Origin: Bacillus sp. EB01
Lineage (GTDB): Bacteria > Bacillota > Bacilli > Bacillales > Cytobacillaceae
Reading direction: 5' to 3'
NCBI RefSeq assembly: GCF_000613125.1
Contig: NZ_HG964497.1
Span: 4,022,372 to 4,086,371, forward strand
Length of the DNA stretch: 64,000 bases
Part shown: positions 45,849-56,732 of the stretch, one piece after another
Layout: the number at the start of each line of letters is the position of its first letter
How positions within the stretch are numbered: position 1 is the first letter of the stretch
The notes under the pieces: model-generated
Told to the model about the DNA's origin: nothing
Database searches by the model: none
The model's input: only the letters and a program-made list of their open reading frames with translations
Program-made: the position numbers and the translations under genes

Positions 45849-46730
45849 TTAGTACCTCGGCTTTCTATCTTTTATTTCTTGCAAAAAGTTCACATAATTT
45901 TCATATCGGTAACGAGGTATAACACCATCCTCCACCGCTGCTTTCACAGCACATTTAGGTTCCTTCATATGAAGGCAGCCCCTGAATTTGCATTTCTCAC
46001 TTGCCTTCTGTATTTCAGGGAAGCAGGCAGTCAGCTGTTCCGCTTCAATCTCCATGAACTCAAGCGAACTAAAGCCCGGCGTATCTGCAACAAGGCCGTT
46101 GCCAATTTCAATCAGCTCGACATGCCTGGTAGTATGCTTGCCTCTTCCAAGGTGCGAGGAGATATGGTCCGTCTTCAACTCCAGGTCTGGACGGAGCACA
46201 TTTAAAAGTGAGGATTTCCCCACCCCTGACTGGCCGGCGAAAACAGAAATTTTCCCTTCAAGATGGGGAGACAGCAGTTCAATTCCTGATTCTGTCTCCG
46301 AGGAAACTAGCAGAACATCATAACCTGCAGCCCGGTAATCCTGTGCAAACTCTTCAAGTTTTTCCATTTCCTTCTCACTTGCGAGATCGGTCTTTGTAAT
46401 ACAAATAATTGGTTCGATATGGTTGTATTCCACAAGAACCAGAAACCGGTCAAGCAAGGCAGGGCTGAAGGCGGGCTCAACAGCTGAAAAGACAAGAATA
46501 GCTCTGTCAACATTCGCAATTGGCGGTCTGACGAGTTCATTTTTGCGTTCCTTCACTTCAAGGATATACCCTTCTTGTTCATTGTCTGCCTGGAAAACAA
46601 CTTCGTCCCCAACAAGCGGTGTAATTTTATTCTTGCGGAATACCCCCCGGCCCCTGCATTGTGTCACAGTGCCTTCATGGACTACATAATAAAATCCACT
46701 CAATGCCTTTATTATTTTCCCTTCTGGCAT
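45849..46730 (-). CDS. rsgA: Ribosome small subunit GTPase RsgA (CpgA)
   Basis: Circularly permuted GTPase acting late in 30S maturation. An N-terminal OB fold ([15 protein letters not shown]) is followed by permuted GTPase motifs [16 protein letters not shown] and DTPGFSS and by a C-terminal zinc-binding segment with C-x4-C-x-H-x5-C ([15 protein letters not shown]). The ATG at 46730 has AAGGAG 7 nt upstream; a GTG at 46736 is too close to the site. Length 293 residues. Confidence 0.97.
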   Translation of the reverse strand: MPEGKIIKALSGFYYVVHEGTVTQCRGRGVFRKNKITPLVGDEVVFQADNEQEGYILEVKERKNELVRPPIANVDRAILVFSAVEPAFSPALLDRFLVLVEYNHIEPIICITKTDLASEKEMEKLEEFAQDYRAAGYDVLLVSSETESGIELLSPHLEGKISVFAGQSGVGKSSLLNVLRPDLELKTDHISSHLGRGKHTTRHVELIEIGNGLVADTPGFSSLEFMEIEAEQLTACFPEIQKASEKCKFRGCLHMKEPKCAVKAAVEDGVIPRYRYENYVNFLQEIKDRKPRY

Positions 46731-46804
46731 AGCCACACTCCTTGCTTCTTCATTTTTTAAATGCTTACTCTCTTTGACTCCCCCGGTTTTGGAAATGCCA
46801 ATTG

Positions 46805-48784
46805 TTATTCAACTTCGTCGTAAGAAATTGTGTCTTCCTGCACAACCATATTATCGACAATCACTTGATACCCGGCTTTCTTGTCGTGAGGAACCTCAAG
46901 ATCAATGTTAAATGTCCTTGTTTCAGTTAAGATTCCGGTGGCATAAGGCTCTGTCATGCTATGGGTAAAATCATCAAGGTAAATCGTATATTCCTGCGGC
47001 TGCCCCGGAACAGTTGGATTGTACTCTATCGTAATTTCAAGCTTATGCTTTTTCGGAGGGATTTCTTCCTTCCCTTTTGAAAGGACGACCGTCACTGTTT
47101 CTCCCTTGACCAATTCTTCACCTGCTTTAGGCGTCTGATCAATGACGAGTCCGGCTTCAACTTCCTCACTAAATTCTTCACTGCCAATGGTAACCTTTAG
47201 GCCTGTCAAATCGGCATAATCATTGAGGCTTTTTTCATTGTACCCACTAAGATCGCGCAGGGTGATTTTTTCTGGTCCCTGGCTAACAGTGAACTCTAGA
47301 TCGGTTTCGTCAGGTACAACCTTACTGCCTTTCTGAACATTCTGCTTTAAAATCGTTCCCGGACTGCTTTCATCAAAAACAGGAACTTTCTTAATATCTT
47401 TGAAACCTTCCTTTTCTAGCATGGAGACAGTATCTTCGAAATCTCGTCCCTCGTAATCGGAAAGTTCAAATGTTTTTTTGCCAGAGCTAACGTACAGGTC
47501 GATAGTGGTCCCTTCTTTTATGGTGTCGCCTGCGGGAGGATCGGTTTTAACAACGGAATCCTCTGGCATCTCCTCGTCGGCTATATACTTCGTTTCACCA
47601 ATAACAAACCCGAGACCTAATAATTCGGTAATTGCATCATCCATCTCACTGCCTGATACATCCGGAACTTGAACATCCTTTGTGGCAAAAAGTCCCGGAA
47701 AAACAGTTACAGACATAATCCCTAAAAGGGCAAGTATTACAAATGTAGAGACGAGGATGATCGGCCATTTTTTCTTCTTTTTCTTTTCCTTCGGCTCTTT
47801 ATCCTTTTTAATACCCGAGGCAGCATCGCCAGCATTCACTTTATCCTGCGTATGGACGATGGTTTCATCAAAATTTTTCATCGGTTTATCGGCTGTTATG
47901 ACCGGTATCGCTTTTGTTGCGTCATTGTCAGCCGGGATGACGAACCTGGGTTCATTAACCCGTTCAGGGTAGAGCGATGTCCGAAGGTCTTCCTCCATCT
48001 CCTCGACACTGTCGTAACGCAGGAATGGGTCCTTTGCAGTCGCCTTCAATACAATATTTTCAACACTTTGAGGTATTTGCGGATTCCAGCGCCTCACAGA
48101 TGGCGTTTCCGTCTGCAAATGTTTCAAGGCAATTGAAACTGCGGATTCCCCAAAGAACGGAAGCCTTCCAGTAAGGAGTTCAAACATCACAATTCCAAGT
48201 GAATAAATATCGGATTTTCGATTCGCCATCCCCCCACGTGCCTGTTCGGGTGATAAATAATGAACCGAGCCAAGAACTGAATTGGTCTGGGTAATACTTG
48301 TTGCGCTTAAGGCCATCGCGATTCCAAAATCGGTTATTTTGACGTTCCCGTCCTTATCGACAAGTATGTTTTGTGGCTTGATATCCCGGTGTATGATATG
48401 GTTCTGATGGGCATGAGCAATCGCCGAGGTCAACTGCTTCATAATATCAACTGCAGATTCAACCCGCAGCGGAGAATAGTGCTGTATGTATTGTTTTAAT
48501 GTCTGTCCATCGACAAACTCCATGACGATATAATAAAGATCATCTTCCTCACCGACATCATAGATACTGACTATGTTGGGATGAGCAAGGCTGGTGGCCG
48601 ATTGGGCCTCACGGTGGAACCTCCTGATGAATTCCTCATCATTGGCAAAATCGAGTCTTAGCATTTTGACAGCAACATTGCGGTCAAGAATCATGTCATG
48701 GGCGAGGTAAACATTGGCCATGCCACCGCCGCCGATGGCATCAAGGATTTTATAGCGTCCGCTAATCCGTTTTCCAATCATCAT
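46805..48784 (-). CDS. prkC: Ser/Thr protein kinase PrkC with PASTA domains
   Basis: Membrane kinase that senses peptidoglycan fragments and triggers spore germination in Bacillus. Kinase domain (about 10-270): glycine loop GGGGMANV, Lys40 in VAVKML, HRDIKPQN with Asp134, DFG and the activation loop. One transmembrane helix follows a Lys-rich stretch (about 340-365). Three PASTA repeats begin near VPDVSG, LSDYEGRDF and LRDLSGYN, followed by an extra beta-rich tail. Length 659 residues. Starts immediately after the prpC stop. Confidence 0.98.
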   Translation of the reverse strand: MMIGKRISGRYKILDAIGGGGMANVYLAHDMILDRNVAVKMLRLDFANDEEFIRRFHREAQSATSLAHPNIVSIYDVGEEDDLYYIVMEFVDGQTLKQYIQHYSPLRVESAVDIMKQLTSAIAHAHQNHIIHRDIKPQNILVDKDGNVKITDFGIAMALSATSITQTNSVLGSVHYLSPEQARGGMANRKSDIYSLGIVMFELLTGRLPFFGESAVSIALKHLQTETPSVRRWNPQIPQSVENIVLKATAKDPFLRYDSVEEMEEDLRTSLYPERVNEPRFVIPADNDATKAIPVITADKPMKNFDETIVHTQDKVNAGDAASGIKKDKEPKEKKKKKKWPIILVSTFVILALLGIMSVTVFPGLFATKDVQVPDVSGSEMDDAITELLGLGFVIGETKYIADEEMPEDSVVKTDPPAGDTIKEGTTIDLYVSSGKKTFELSDYEGRDFEDTVSMLEKEGFKDIKKVPVFDESSPGTILKQNVQKGSKVVPDETDLEFTVSQGPEKITLRDLSGYNEKSLNDYADLTGLKVTIGSEEFSEEVEAGLVIDQTPKAGEELVKGETVTVVLSKGKEEIPPKKHKLEITIEYNPTVPGQPQEYTIYLDDFTHSMTEPYATGILTETRTFNIDLEVPHDKKAGYQVIVDNMVVQEDTISYDEVE

Positions 48785-49537
48785 CTAGTTATCACCCTCG
48801 CTGACTTCGGTAAACTCGACTATAACCAGTGTTATATTGTCCTCCCCGCCATACTCATTGGCAAGGGAAATAAGCTTGGACGCTTTTTCGCCAAGACTGG
48901 CTTCGCTTTTAAGGGTTTCCCCCATTTCCTGTTCACTGACCTTGTTTGACAGGCCGTCTGAACAAAGCAGGAGTACATCCCCTTCCTCGAACATAATTGT
49001 CGTGATATCCATCTCAACATTCTCTTCGGTTCCAAGGGCACGAAGCAACACATTTTTTCGAGGATGATTTTCAGCATCCTCCTTGGAGATATGGCCTGAA
49101 CGGAGCAATTCATTAACAAGTGAATGATCCTCTGTAATTTTCCTGAATCCTATTTCATTCAGTATATAACAGCGGCTGTCCCCGATATTGGCAATTGTTG
49201 CAAAACCGTCCAGGGTAATCGCTGCTACAATAGTGGTCCCCATTCCTTCACATTCTTCATTCTTACGGGCATGAGCAATTAAGGAGCTATTAACGTCCTT
49301 GATTCTCTCCTCAAGCCATTTCTCAGCCTGTTCCGCTGTTCTGATTCCCGAAGCTTGCTCCCAAGCTTCCTTCATGCCATCGAGTGCCATGCTGCTAGCA
49401 ACATCTCCGGCACGGTGCCCGCCCATTCCATCCGCTACGATGGCTAGGCGGAATCCGTCCCGATTGACAAAAATGCCACCGGTGTCTTCATTGTGGCTGC
49501 GAATTTTCCCCTGGTCTGTCATATAGACCGATTTCAT
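48785..49537 (-). CDS. prpC: PP2C-type Ser/Thr phosphatase PrpC
   Basis: Partner phosphatase of PrkC. PP2C motifs with metal-binding aspartates: GKIRSHNED, VADGMGGH, GDSRCY and DGLSN plus GGEDNITLV. The ATG at 49537 gives 250 residues and aligns with the usual PrpC start; an open frame extends to an ATG at 49570, and neither start has a good ribosome site. GGGCA/TGCCC makes a small hairpin just upstream. The gap to rlmN (49538-49764) shows a GAAAGGAGAG motif but no gene. Confidence 0.94.
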   Translation of the reverse strand: MKSVYMTDQGKIRSHNEDTGGIFVNRDGFRLAIVADGMGGHRAGDVASSMALDGMKEAWEQASGIRTAEQAEKWLEERIKDVNSSLIAHARKNEECEGMGTTIVAAITLDGFATIANIGDSRCYILNEIGFRKITEDHSLVNELLRSGHISKEDAENHPRKNVLLRALGTEENVEMDITTIMFEEGDVLLLCSDGLSNKVSEQEMGETLKSEASLGEKASKLISLANEYGGEDNITLVIVEFTEVSEGDN

Positions 49538-49764
49538 CCAAATCGGGCAAGGTTGCCCATCAAAAAGCATAGCCTTTCGTTGGGAAGAATTGCCCTTCTC
49601 TCCTTTCGGTTAACCATGAACTTGTTCTTTTAAGCAGCTTAAGCAGCCTGTAACTTGCTATCAATGGATTTCGAGTTCCATCAAATTAGCCTCACCCGCC
49701 AATTAGCAAGCAATATGTGTAATAAACTACGCTTTCAAACAACTGGAACCGGAGGACTTTGGAC

Positions 49765-50859
49765 TTATTTTTTTAGCTCCTCCTCACGCGCCTTCGCGCG
49801 CAGCTGTCCGCATGCAGCATCGATATCATGCCCTTGTTCGCGTCTGATGGTGACATTGATGCCCCTGTTCTTAAGCGCTTTTTCAAAAGCAAAAATCTGG
49901 TCTTTCGGAGTCCTAACGTAATCTCGTTCAGGAACATAATTGACTGGTATTAAATTGACATGGCATTTCAATCCCTTTAGGAGGGCTGCTAATTCCTCCG
50001 CATGCTCAACCTGGTCGTTTACTCCTCCGAACAGCCCGTACTCGAAGCTGATTCTTCTTCCAGTCTTATCAATATAATACCTTACAGCCTTCATTAAATC
50101 ATCAAGTTTATAAGCACGATTTATTGGCATGAGGCGTGACCTGAGCTCCGAGTTTGGTGCATGCAGGGAGATGGCAAAGTTGATTTGCATGTTTTCATCG
50201 GCAAACTGATAGATTTTTGGAATGATCCCGCTAGTCGATACGGTAATATGGCGGGCTCCTATGTTCAGTGCCTTGTCATGATTGATAATCTTAAGGAATG
50301 ACAGCATGTTATCATAGTTGTCAAACGGTTCTCCGATACCCATGATGACGACCGAGGAAACCCGTTCATCAGTCTCATCAAGTGCTTGCTGTACCTTGAC
50401 AACCTGAGCAACGATTTCTCCTGCTTCCAAGTGACGTTTTAGACCTCCAAGAGTTGATGCGCAGAATGTACAGCCAATCCGGCAGCCGACTTGGGTCGTT
50501 ACGCAAACAGAATTTCCGTATTCATGGCGCATAAGGACTGTCTCAATTGAATAACCATCATGAAGCTCAAACAGAAATTTGATTGTGCCATCAGCTGATG
50601 TTTGCTGAATAGCAGTTGTGAGCGTTGTTAACTTGAAGTTTTCATCAAGTTTATCCCTCAATTCTTTGGATAGGTTACTCATGTCCTCAAAGGAGGCTGC
50701 CCGCTTTTTGTAAAGCCAATCAAAAATCTGCTCAGCCCGGAAAGGTTTTTCTCCCTGCTCCTTTAGCCATTCCTTTAACTCATGAAGTTCCAGGGAATAA
50801 ATTGACTTTTTTTGCTTTTCTTCAGTTGTGTCATTCTTTGCTGTCTGTATATTTACCAA
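49765..50859 (-). CDS. rlmN: Dual-specificity 23S rRNA/tRNA methyltransferase RlmN
   Basis: Radical-SAM enzyme that methylates A2503 of 23S rRNA and A37 of tRNAs. The cluster motif is GCTFCAST (C-x3-C-x2-C); [14 protein letters not shown] lies at the N-terminus. The TTG at 50859 is chosen: AAGGTG lies 7 nt upstream, it follows the rsmB stop by 4 nt, and gives 365 residues, the family length. The frame runs on to 50946 inside rsmB, but that would overlap it by 83 nt. Confidence 0.95.
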   Translation of the reverse strand: MVNIQTAKNDTTEEKQKKSIYSLELHELKEWLKEQGEKPFRAEQIFDWLYKKRAASFEDMSNLSKELRDKLDENFKLTTLTTAIQQTSADGTIKFLFELHDGYSIETVLMRHEYGNSVCVTTQVGCRIGCTFCASTLGGLKRHLEAGEIVAQVVKVQQALDETDERVSSVVIMGIGEPFDNYDNMLSFLKIINHDKALNIGARHITVSTSGIIPKIYQFADENMQINFAISLHAPNSELRSRLMPINRAYKLDDLMKAVRYYIDKTGRRISFEYGLFGGVNDQVEHAEELAALLKGLKCHVNLIPVNYVPERDYVRTPKDQIFAFEKALKNRGINVTIRREQGHDIDAACGQLRAKAREEELKK

Positions 50860-50863
50860 CCTG

Positions 50864-52213
50864 TTACACCTTCTTTCGTAAACTTGCAATATAAAATCCG
50901 TCCGACCCAAAGTCCTGAGGGAGTACTTGTAATTCAAAGCCATCAATTAACGGACGTACAGGCTCAGGCATCCTATCTGCCAGGCCCATATCCTTTTCAA
51001 ACTCCGGGTGTCTTCCCAGAAAAGCTTCAACACTAGCCTGATTTTCTTCTCTGTCGACTGTACACGTACTATAAACGAGGATACCGCCTTTTTTTAATAG
51101 CGGAGCAACCGAATCAAGCAAGTCCTGCTGGATTTTAGCAAGGCCTGTTAAATCGCCCTCTTTTTTTACATATTTCATATCCGGCTTTCTCCTCATTACT
51201 CCCAGGCCTGAACAGGGAGCATCAAGAAGGATCCGGTTAAATGTGCGGGGCTCAAAACGTTCCCCGGCCTTCCGGCTATCAAGCGCATGTGCCTCAATGT
51301 TTTGAAGCCCAAGCCTTGAAGCGTTGTCTTCAATCAGCCTGACCTTATGCTCATGCAAGTCCAGGGAAACAATCGCCCCAGTACCGCCAAGCTTTTCAGC
51401 AATATGTGTTGTTTTACCGCCTGGAGCGGCGCATGCGTCAAGAATGTATTCATTTTCCATTGCACCAAGTGCATAAGCGGCAAGCATTGAACTTTCATCC
51501 TGGATAGTCAGGAAACCTTCCTTAAACGCTTTCGAGGAAGCCAGATTGCCCTTAAGCGCACGGATTGCCTCGGGTATAATCGGACTAATTTCCACAGCAT
51601 ACCCTTCTTCTTCCAAAAGCGCAATACAATCTTGGCGGGTTATTTTTGGAAGATTTACCCTCGCTGTCTGGAGTGGGGCTGTCAAGTTTACTTCACACAT
51701 TTCCCGAGTCTTATCATAACCAAACTGCGCAATCCATCTTTCTACTAGCCAAAGTGGGTGGCTAGTTTCGATTGACAGCCTCTCCGCGGGATTCTCAATT
51801 GCCTCAAGAGGCCTGACGCCTTCACGCTGAATACTTCTTAACACACCGTTAACCATTCCAGAAATCCCTTTATGCCCCCGCTTTTTGGCTATTTCAACAG
51901 CCTCATTGATTGCAGCGTGATCAGGGATTCGGTCAAGATAAATCATCTGATATAGTGTCAGCTTTAAAAGCAGGATTACCCAGCGTTCAATTTTCTTGCC
52001 TGTTTTCAGGAACGGGGCAAGATAATAGTCGAGTGTCATACTGCGCTGAAGTGTCCCATAGGCAAGCTCTGTCAAAAGGCCGATGTCCCGCTGAGGAACA
52101 GCATTCTTTTCAATAGCACTATTCAGCAGCAAGTTGCTATACGCCTGGTTTTTTTCTACTGATTCCAAAAGACTTAAAGCAGCCTCGCGGACATTTCTGC
52201 TTTGTTGCGCCAT
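50864..52213 (-). CDS. rsmB: 16S rRNA (cytosine967-C5)-methyltransferase RsmB
   Basis: Also called Sun. An NusB-like N-terminal domain (about 1-140) precedes the Rossmann methyltransferase with [15 protein letters not shown], the [15 protein letters not shown] motif and the catalytic Cys pair (DAPCSG, YSTCT). Length 449 residues from the ATG at 52213; a TTG lies 3 nt earlier. The only Shine-Dalgarno sequence (AAAGGAG) is 27 nt away, but a GGGCT/AGCCC hairpin lies between, which would bring it close. Confidence 0.96.
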   Translation of the reverse strand: MAQQSRNVREAALSLLESVEKNQAYSNLLLNSAIEKNAVPQRDIGLLTELAYGTLQRSMTLDYYLAPFLKTGKKIERWVILLLKLTLYQMIYLDRIPDHAAINEAVEIAKKRGHKGISGMVNGVLRSIQREGVRPLEAIENPAERLSIETSHPLWLVERWIAQFGYDKTREMCEVNLTAPLQTARVNLPKITRQDCIALLEEEGYAVEISPIIPEAIRALKGNLASSKAFKEGFLTIQDESSMLAAYALGAMENEYILDACAAPGGKTTHIAEKLGGTGAIVSLDLHEHKVRLIEDNASRLGLQNIEAHALDSRKAGERFEPRTFNRILLDAPCSGLGVMRRKPDMKYVKKEGDLTGLAKIQQDLLDSVAPLLKKGGILVYSTCTVDREENQASVEAFLGRHPEFEKDMGLADRMPEPVRPLIDGFELQVLPQDFGSDGFYIASLRKKV

Positions 52214-52304
52214 CAATTCGGGCTCAAGTCTAGCCCTTCTCTCCTTTCAATCCTAAAGAAACTGCCCTATCTATTTCTCTTTATCAATAATGGAAAAGAA
52301 ATGA

Positions 52305-53249
52305 CTAGTCTCCAAATTTACTGCCTGTCTGCAGCTGTGATCCTGCTCCGCGGAGGAATTCGACCGCTTCCATAGTCCTTTTCCCTGAAGGCTGAAGGGC
52401 AGTGATTTTCACATTAGAACCACTTCCTGCGGAAACAATTATTCCATCAGAGTTGATGGCAACTATTTCACCTGGCTCCCCTTTTTTTTCGGTAGGTATC
52501 TTTTCAGCTGCCCAAATTTTAACGGTTTGCCCTTCAAGTGTCGAGTATGCAACTGGCCAAGGATTCATTCCACGAATTTGATTATAGATATCTTCCCCAG
52601 ACTTTGACCAATCAATTTTTTCCTGTTCACGTTTAATATTAAAAGCAAAAGTTGCTAAAGAGTCATCCTGTTTAATCCCGGTCAATTCCCCATTTAAGAG
52701 CTTTGGGATTGTTTCCGACAGGAGTTTCGCGCCTGCAGTACTCAGCTTGTCATGGAGAGTCCCCACATTGTCGGTCTCTGTAATCTGGACTTCAACCTGT
52801 GTGAGGATATCACCGGCATCAAGTTTTTCAGCCATGTACATAATGGTGATTCCAGTCTTTTCTTTGCCTTCGATAATCGCATAATGAATTGGCGCGCCGC
52901 CCCTTAGTTCCGGCAGCAGTGAAGCATGGACATTGATACAGCCATATTTGGGTGCATCAAGAAGCTCCTTGGGCAAAATTTGCCCAAACGCTGCGGTCAC
53001 AACTAAATCAGGCTCCAGTGCGAGTACTTTATCCAGCTCCTCTTTCATCCTGATTTTTTCTGGCTGCAGAACAGGGATGTTATGCTTTAGCGCCTCGGCC
53101 TTAACTGGAGGCGGTGTGAGCACTCTTTTCCTGCCAACTGGCCTGTCTGGCTGGGTTACAACTCCGACAACTTCATAGCCGTCTTTAAGTAATTGTCTTA
53201 ATACTGGCACTGAAAAATCGGGAGTGCCCATAAACACGATCCTAGTCAT
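52305..53249 (-). CDS. fmt: Methionyl-tRNA formyltransferase
   Basis: Formylates the initiator Met-t[15 protein letters not shown] at the start, [14 protein letters not shown] (catalytic Asn/His region), and a C-terminal OB-like domain. Length 314 residues. Its start overlaps the def stop by 8 nt, so removal and addition of the formyl group are encoded together. Confidence 0.98.
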   Translation of the reverse strand: MTRIVFMGTPDFSVPVLRQLLKDGYEVVGVVTQPDRPVGRKRVLTPPPVKAEALKHNIPVLQPEKIRMKEELDKVLALEPDLVVTAAFGQILPKELLDAPKYGCINVHASLLPELRGGAPIHYAIIEGKEKTGITIMYMAEKLDAGDILTQVEVQITETDNVGTLHDKLSTAGAKLLSETIPKLLNGELTGIKQDDSLATFAFNIKREQEKIDWSKSGEDIYNQIRGMNPWPVAYSTLEGQTVKIWAAEKIPTEKKGEPGEIVAINSDGIIVSAGSGSNVKITALQPSGKRTMEAVEFLRGAGSQLQTGSKFGD

Positions 53250-53730
53250 TGGCTTCTGCCCCCTCCAGTTCTTCTTCCTTCAAATAACGACTAACTTTCG
53301 ACGTAAACAAAATTCCGTCCAGGTGATCAATCTCATGCTGTATTGCCCTAGCCAGGAATCCTTCCGCTTCGAGGACAAAGCTTCTTCCCTTTCTATCCTG
53401 GGCCTCGATTTTCACGAAGTTGGGCCTGGTTACTTCACCATATAAGTCCGGAAAGCTTAGGCATCCTTCCGCTCCGGTTTGTTCCCCTGAAGTCTCAAGA
53501 ATTCGCGGATTGATCATTTCAATTGTCCCGTTTTCATCATCTATATCGACAATAGCAACGCGAATAGGCTTGCCTATTTGCGGGGCGGCCAGACCGACGC
53601 CATCGTATTCAATCATGGTCTCATACATATCATCAAGCAATTTACCTAATTTCTTATCAAATCGTTCTACTTTACTGCACGGCTGCTCTAGAATCTCGGC
53701 AGGGTGCAAAACCATTCTTCGTATTGCCAA
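53242..53730 (-). CDS. def: Peptide deformylase
   Basis: Metalloenzyme that removes the N-formyl group from nascent proteins. Signature motifs [17 protein letters not shown] and QHEIDHLDG (metal-binding Cys and two His) are intact. Length 162 residues. Starts with TTG, GGAGG 8 nt upstream. First gene of a long unit def-fmt-rsmB-rlmN-prpC-prkC-rsgA-rpe. Confidence 0.97.
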   Translation of the reverse strand: MAIRRMVLHPAEILEQPCSKVERFDKKLGKLLDDMYETMIEYDGVGLAAPQIGKPIRVAIVDIDDENGTIEMINPRILETSGEQTGAEGCLSFPDLYGEVTRPNFVKIEAQDRKGRSFVLEAEGFLARAIQHEIDHLDGILFTSKVSRYLKEEELEGAEAND

Positions 53731-53819
53731 CTATACTTCCTCCAGTTTGTAAATTACAGAATTACTATATTACACATACTAATTTTTTGATCTCTTTGAT
53801 CTCCACTCCACTAAGGGAA

Positions 53820-54180
53820 GCTCCTAGGAATAATCATCGCAGGGACAGGCGTTCTTTGCCTGTCACGAGGCGCTTCGCTTTCCGTGGGCGGGCGGGGAGC
53901 CTGTCTAGCTGCGGCTCCTAGCTCCTCGAGGTCGCTTCGGTCCCTCAGCTGAAGTCAAAGAGCGACTTCTGCTTCAGCCCCTCCAGCGCTTGTCGGAGCT
54001 GATCAGTCGCCTCGCTTTTCTGTCTCCTCGGCGCTATAAGCGCCTGTGGGGTCTCCCACTGTCCCTTTATTCCCACAGGACGTTGAATAATCCTCCCCGA
54101 AAAAGCACCGCAGGAGAAAATGCGTTTTTTGCATTTTCAAACGAGTCTTCGCGCCTTCCGTTACAATCAAAAAAGATTCA
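53820..54180. repeat. Nested repeat: R2 inserted into R3, with an adjoining module
   Basis: The left part has a module with TAGGAATAATCATCGCAGGG and TTTGCCTGTCACGAGGCGC, also found at 60313-60420 in opposite orientation. An R3 unit begins with GCTTTCCGTGGGCGGGCGG and AGCC, is interrupted at 53901-54021 by an R2 unit (TGTCTAGCTGCGG ... CGCTTTTCTGTC), then resumes with TCCTCGGCGC, GCGCCTGTGGGGTCTCCC, CCGCAGGAGAAAA and ACGAGTCT. In the uninterrupted R3 at 27601-27794 AGCC and TCCTCGGCGC are adjacent. Confidence 0.7.
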
Positions 54181-54265
54181 TTAATTCATCCTATATATCG
54201 TTGAGAACCATCCAACTTACTTCTTATTTTTGCCAAAAAGCTTCAGTATCTTTCATGTTTAAAAA

Positions 54266-54294
54266 AGGGAAAATGATTTGGTTCCATTTTCCCT
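54266..54294 (-). terminator. Terminator of coaBC-priA
   Basis: AGGGAAAATG and CATTTTCCCT form a 10-bp stem followed by a T-run on the minus strand. Confidence 0.78.
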
Positions 54295-54317
54295 AAAAAT
54301 ATCAGTGTAATAGTATA

Positions 54318-56732
54318 TTACATTAATAAATACGGATTTATATCAACCGAAACCTGGAGGCCTGAAGAGCCTTCTTCCTTTTGATACTGGTCGAGGACCA
54401 TTTTTAAAGTTTCGTTAAGGGATGGTTCGCGCTTGTATTTCACCAGGCATTGGTATCGGTAACGGTCATTAATCCGTGGAATTGGGGACGCAACCGGTCC
54501 AAGAACTACTGCATCCTCCGATACTCTTGCTTTAATATAGGAAGTGATTTGCTCTGTCACGGATACTGCCTTCATTAGCTGATCATGGCTGACTGTCACA
54601 AGTGCCAAATAAAAAAACGGAGGATATTTGTGTACCTTCCTGGCCATCATTTCCCGTTGATAGAACAGATCGTAATTCTGTGTTCCCGACAGTTCAATGC
54701 TGTAATGATCTGGTGTATACGTTTGAATGACGACCTCACCCGGTAATTCATGCCTGCCCGCCCTTCCGCTTACTTGTGTCATAAGCTGGAATGTCTTTTC
54801 CGACGACCTGAAGTCAGGCAAGTGAAGCATTGTATCTGCCGACAGTACACCCACTAGTGTAATATTCGGAAAATCGAGACCCTTGGCAATCATTTGCGTC
54901 CCAAGAAGAATATCGGCATGGCCTTCGGAAAATTCCTTCAGCAGCCTCTCGTGAGAACCTTTCCTTGTCGTTGTATCCATGTCCATCCTGACGACTCTGG
55001 CATGAGGCAGTAGTTTGCCGAGTTCCTCCTCAACCTTTTGTGTGCCTGTCCCAAAATAGCGGATATGTTCGCTGTTGCACTCCGGGCAAATCAGTGGAAC
55101 ATGAGTCTCATAGCCGCAGTAATGGCATTTCATTTGCTGATTCATCCTGTGGTAGGTCAATGAAATGTCGCAATGTGGGCAGCCCATGACGTAACCGCAG
55201 TCCCGGCACATGACAAAGGATGAATGTCCCCTCTTATTCAAGAACAAGACGATTTGTTGTTTTTTTTCAAGCCTGTCTTCAATTTTTTCAAAAAGCAATC
55301 TTGAAAACATTGACCTGTTCCCCGACCTCATTTCTTCCCTCATATCGACGATTTGAACATCGGGCATTGGCTGGGCATTCATCCGGGAAGGCAGACTAAG
55401 AAGTGTATAAACTCCTTTTTGCGCACGGGCAAACGATTCAAGTGAGGGTGTCGCACTTCCAAGAATAATCGGACAGGAATGTTTCTTGCCTCTTTCAATG
55501 GCTACATCCCTGGCATGGTAACGCGGCATCTCTTCCTGCTTGTAGCTGGTTTCATGTTCCTCATCAATAATCATAATGCCAAGGTTTTCAAACGGAGCAA
55601 AAATGGCAGACCTCGCCCCCACAGCGACCTTCACTTCCCGGTGCTGTATTTTCCTCCACTCGTCGTATTTTTCGCCAGCTGAGAGACCGCTGTGCAAAAC
55701 AGCCACCTCGTCTCCAAAACGGCCTTTGAATCTTTCGACCATTTGAGGTGTTAAGGAAATTTCAGGAACGAGAACAATTGCTTCTTTGCCTTTATTGATT
55801 ACTTCCTGAATGGACTGCAGGTATATTTCTGTTTTTCCGCTGCCGGTGACACCATAAAGAAGGAAAACCTCATGCCTTTCCTCTTCGATGGAAGCAAGAA
55901 CTGGTGAAATTGCTGCCTGTTGGTCGTCTGTAAGGCTATGTGGCTTGGTTTTTTCAAAATTTCTGTTTTCATAAGGGTCTCTGTAGACTTCGAGATCTTT
56001 TTCCTCCAGGAGTCCCTTGTCTACCAGTGCCTTTACCGCAGATGGCGAAAAGCCAAGTTCAGATGTGATTTTTCTAAGCTCAATGGGATCGGGATTTTCA
56101 ATAAAAAAATTCAGCAATTCCAACTGTTTGATAGCCCTGCCTGGTATTTTGCCTGCTTCTTCTTTTAAGATTTCAGGAGTATGGAGCGGAAACACATATC
56201 TGAGATGTTTCTTTCTCATTCGTTCCCGCACTTCATAAATGACTTCAACAAATCCATCCGAAGAAAGCTTTTGCAAAGTCGGGACTAGCCCTCCCTTGAC
56301 AGCATCTTCCCAGCCTATTTCACCGTCGCCTTCAAAATGATGGCGTAAATTCACGGGAAGCTCCTCGACTGTTCTGTCCTGTGCCAATATTACCTTTTTG
56401 TCGTATTTCGCTTTTAGCGCTGCAGGCAGCATTGCCTGGAACGCGGAAATCTTAAAGCTCAGCGTTTTTTCCGTCAACCAATTCCCCAAGCTTAACAGTT
56501 CCTCATTCAATACAGGCATCAAATCCATTGGTTCATGGATTTCCCTAAGCCTGTCTAATTCGGAGCGGTCTTTCAAGCCCACGACAAACCCTTGAACCCT
56601 CCTGGGCCCAAAAGGGACTACCACCCTCATCCCTGGGACAATTGTATTAACCCACTTATCGGGAATTAAATAATCAAAAGGCTTGTCTGTTTGTTTTGCT
56701 GGGACATCCACTATTACACTTGCAATATTCAT
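54318..56732 (-). CDS. priA: Primosomal protein N' (PriA)
   Basis: Replication-restart helicase that reloads the primosome at stalled forks. N-terminal DNA-binding domain, then helicase motifs GVTGSGKTE, DEEHE, LGSATPSLES and QVSGRAGRH; between them paired CxxC motifs (CRDCGYVMGCPHC, CHYCGY, CPEC) bind zinc. Length 804 residues. Its ATG directly follows the coaBC stop (TAAATG). Confidence 0.98.
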   Translation of the reverse strand: MNIASVIVDVPAKQTDKPFDYLIPDKWVNTIVPGMRVVVPFGPRRVQGFVVGLKDRSELDRLREIHEPMDLMPVLNEELLSLGNWLTEKTLSFKISAFQAMLPAALKAKYDKKVILAQDRTVEELPVNLRHHFEGDGEIGWEDAVKGGLVPTLQKLSSDGFVEVIYEVRERMRKKHLRYVFPLHTPEILKEEAGKIPGRAIKQLELLNFFIENPDPIELRKITSELGFSPSAVKALVDKGLLEEKDLEVYRDPYENRNFEKTKPHSLTDDQQAAISPVLASIEEERHEVFLLYGVTGSGKTEIYLQSIQEVINKGKEAIVLVPEISLTPQMVERFKGRFGDEVAVLHSGLSAGEKYDEWRKIQHREVKVAVGARSAIFAPFENLGIMIIDEEHETSYKQEEMPRYHARDVAIERGKKHSCPIILGSATPSLESFARAQKGVYTLLSLPSRMNAQPMPDVQIVDMREEMRSGNRSMFSRLLFEKIEDRLEKKQQIVLFLNKRGHSSFVMCRDCGYVMGCPHCDISLTYHRMNQQMKCHYCGYETHVPLICPECNSEHIRYFGTGTQKVEEELGKLLPHARVVRMDMDTTTRKGSHERLLKEFSEGHADILLGTQMIAKGLDFPNITLVGVLSADTMLHLPDFRSSEKTFQLMTQVSGRAGRHELPGEVVIQTYTPDHYSIELSGTQNYDLFYQREMMARKVHKYPPFFYLALVTVSHDQLMKAVSVTEQITSYIKARVSEDAVVLGPVASPIPRINDRYRYQCLVKYKREPSLNETLKMVLDQYQKEEGSSGLQVSVDINPYLLM

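Noticed and set aside
53242-53730. def as a pseudogene because it lacks an ATG start
   Set aside because: A TTG start with GGAGG at good distance and all catalytic motifs indicate an intact gene; TTG starts are common in this window.
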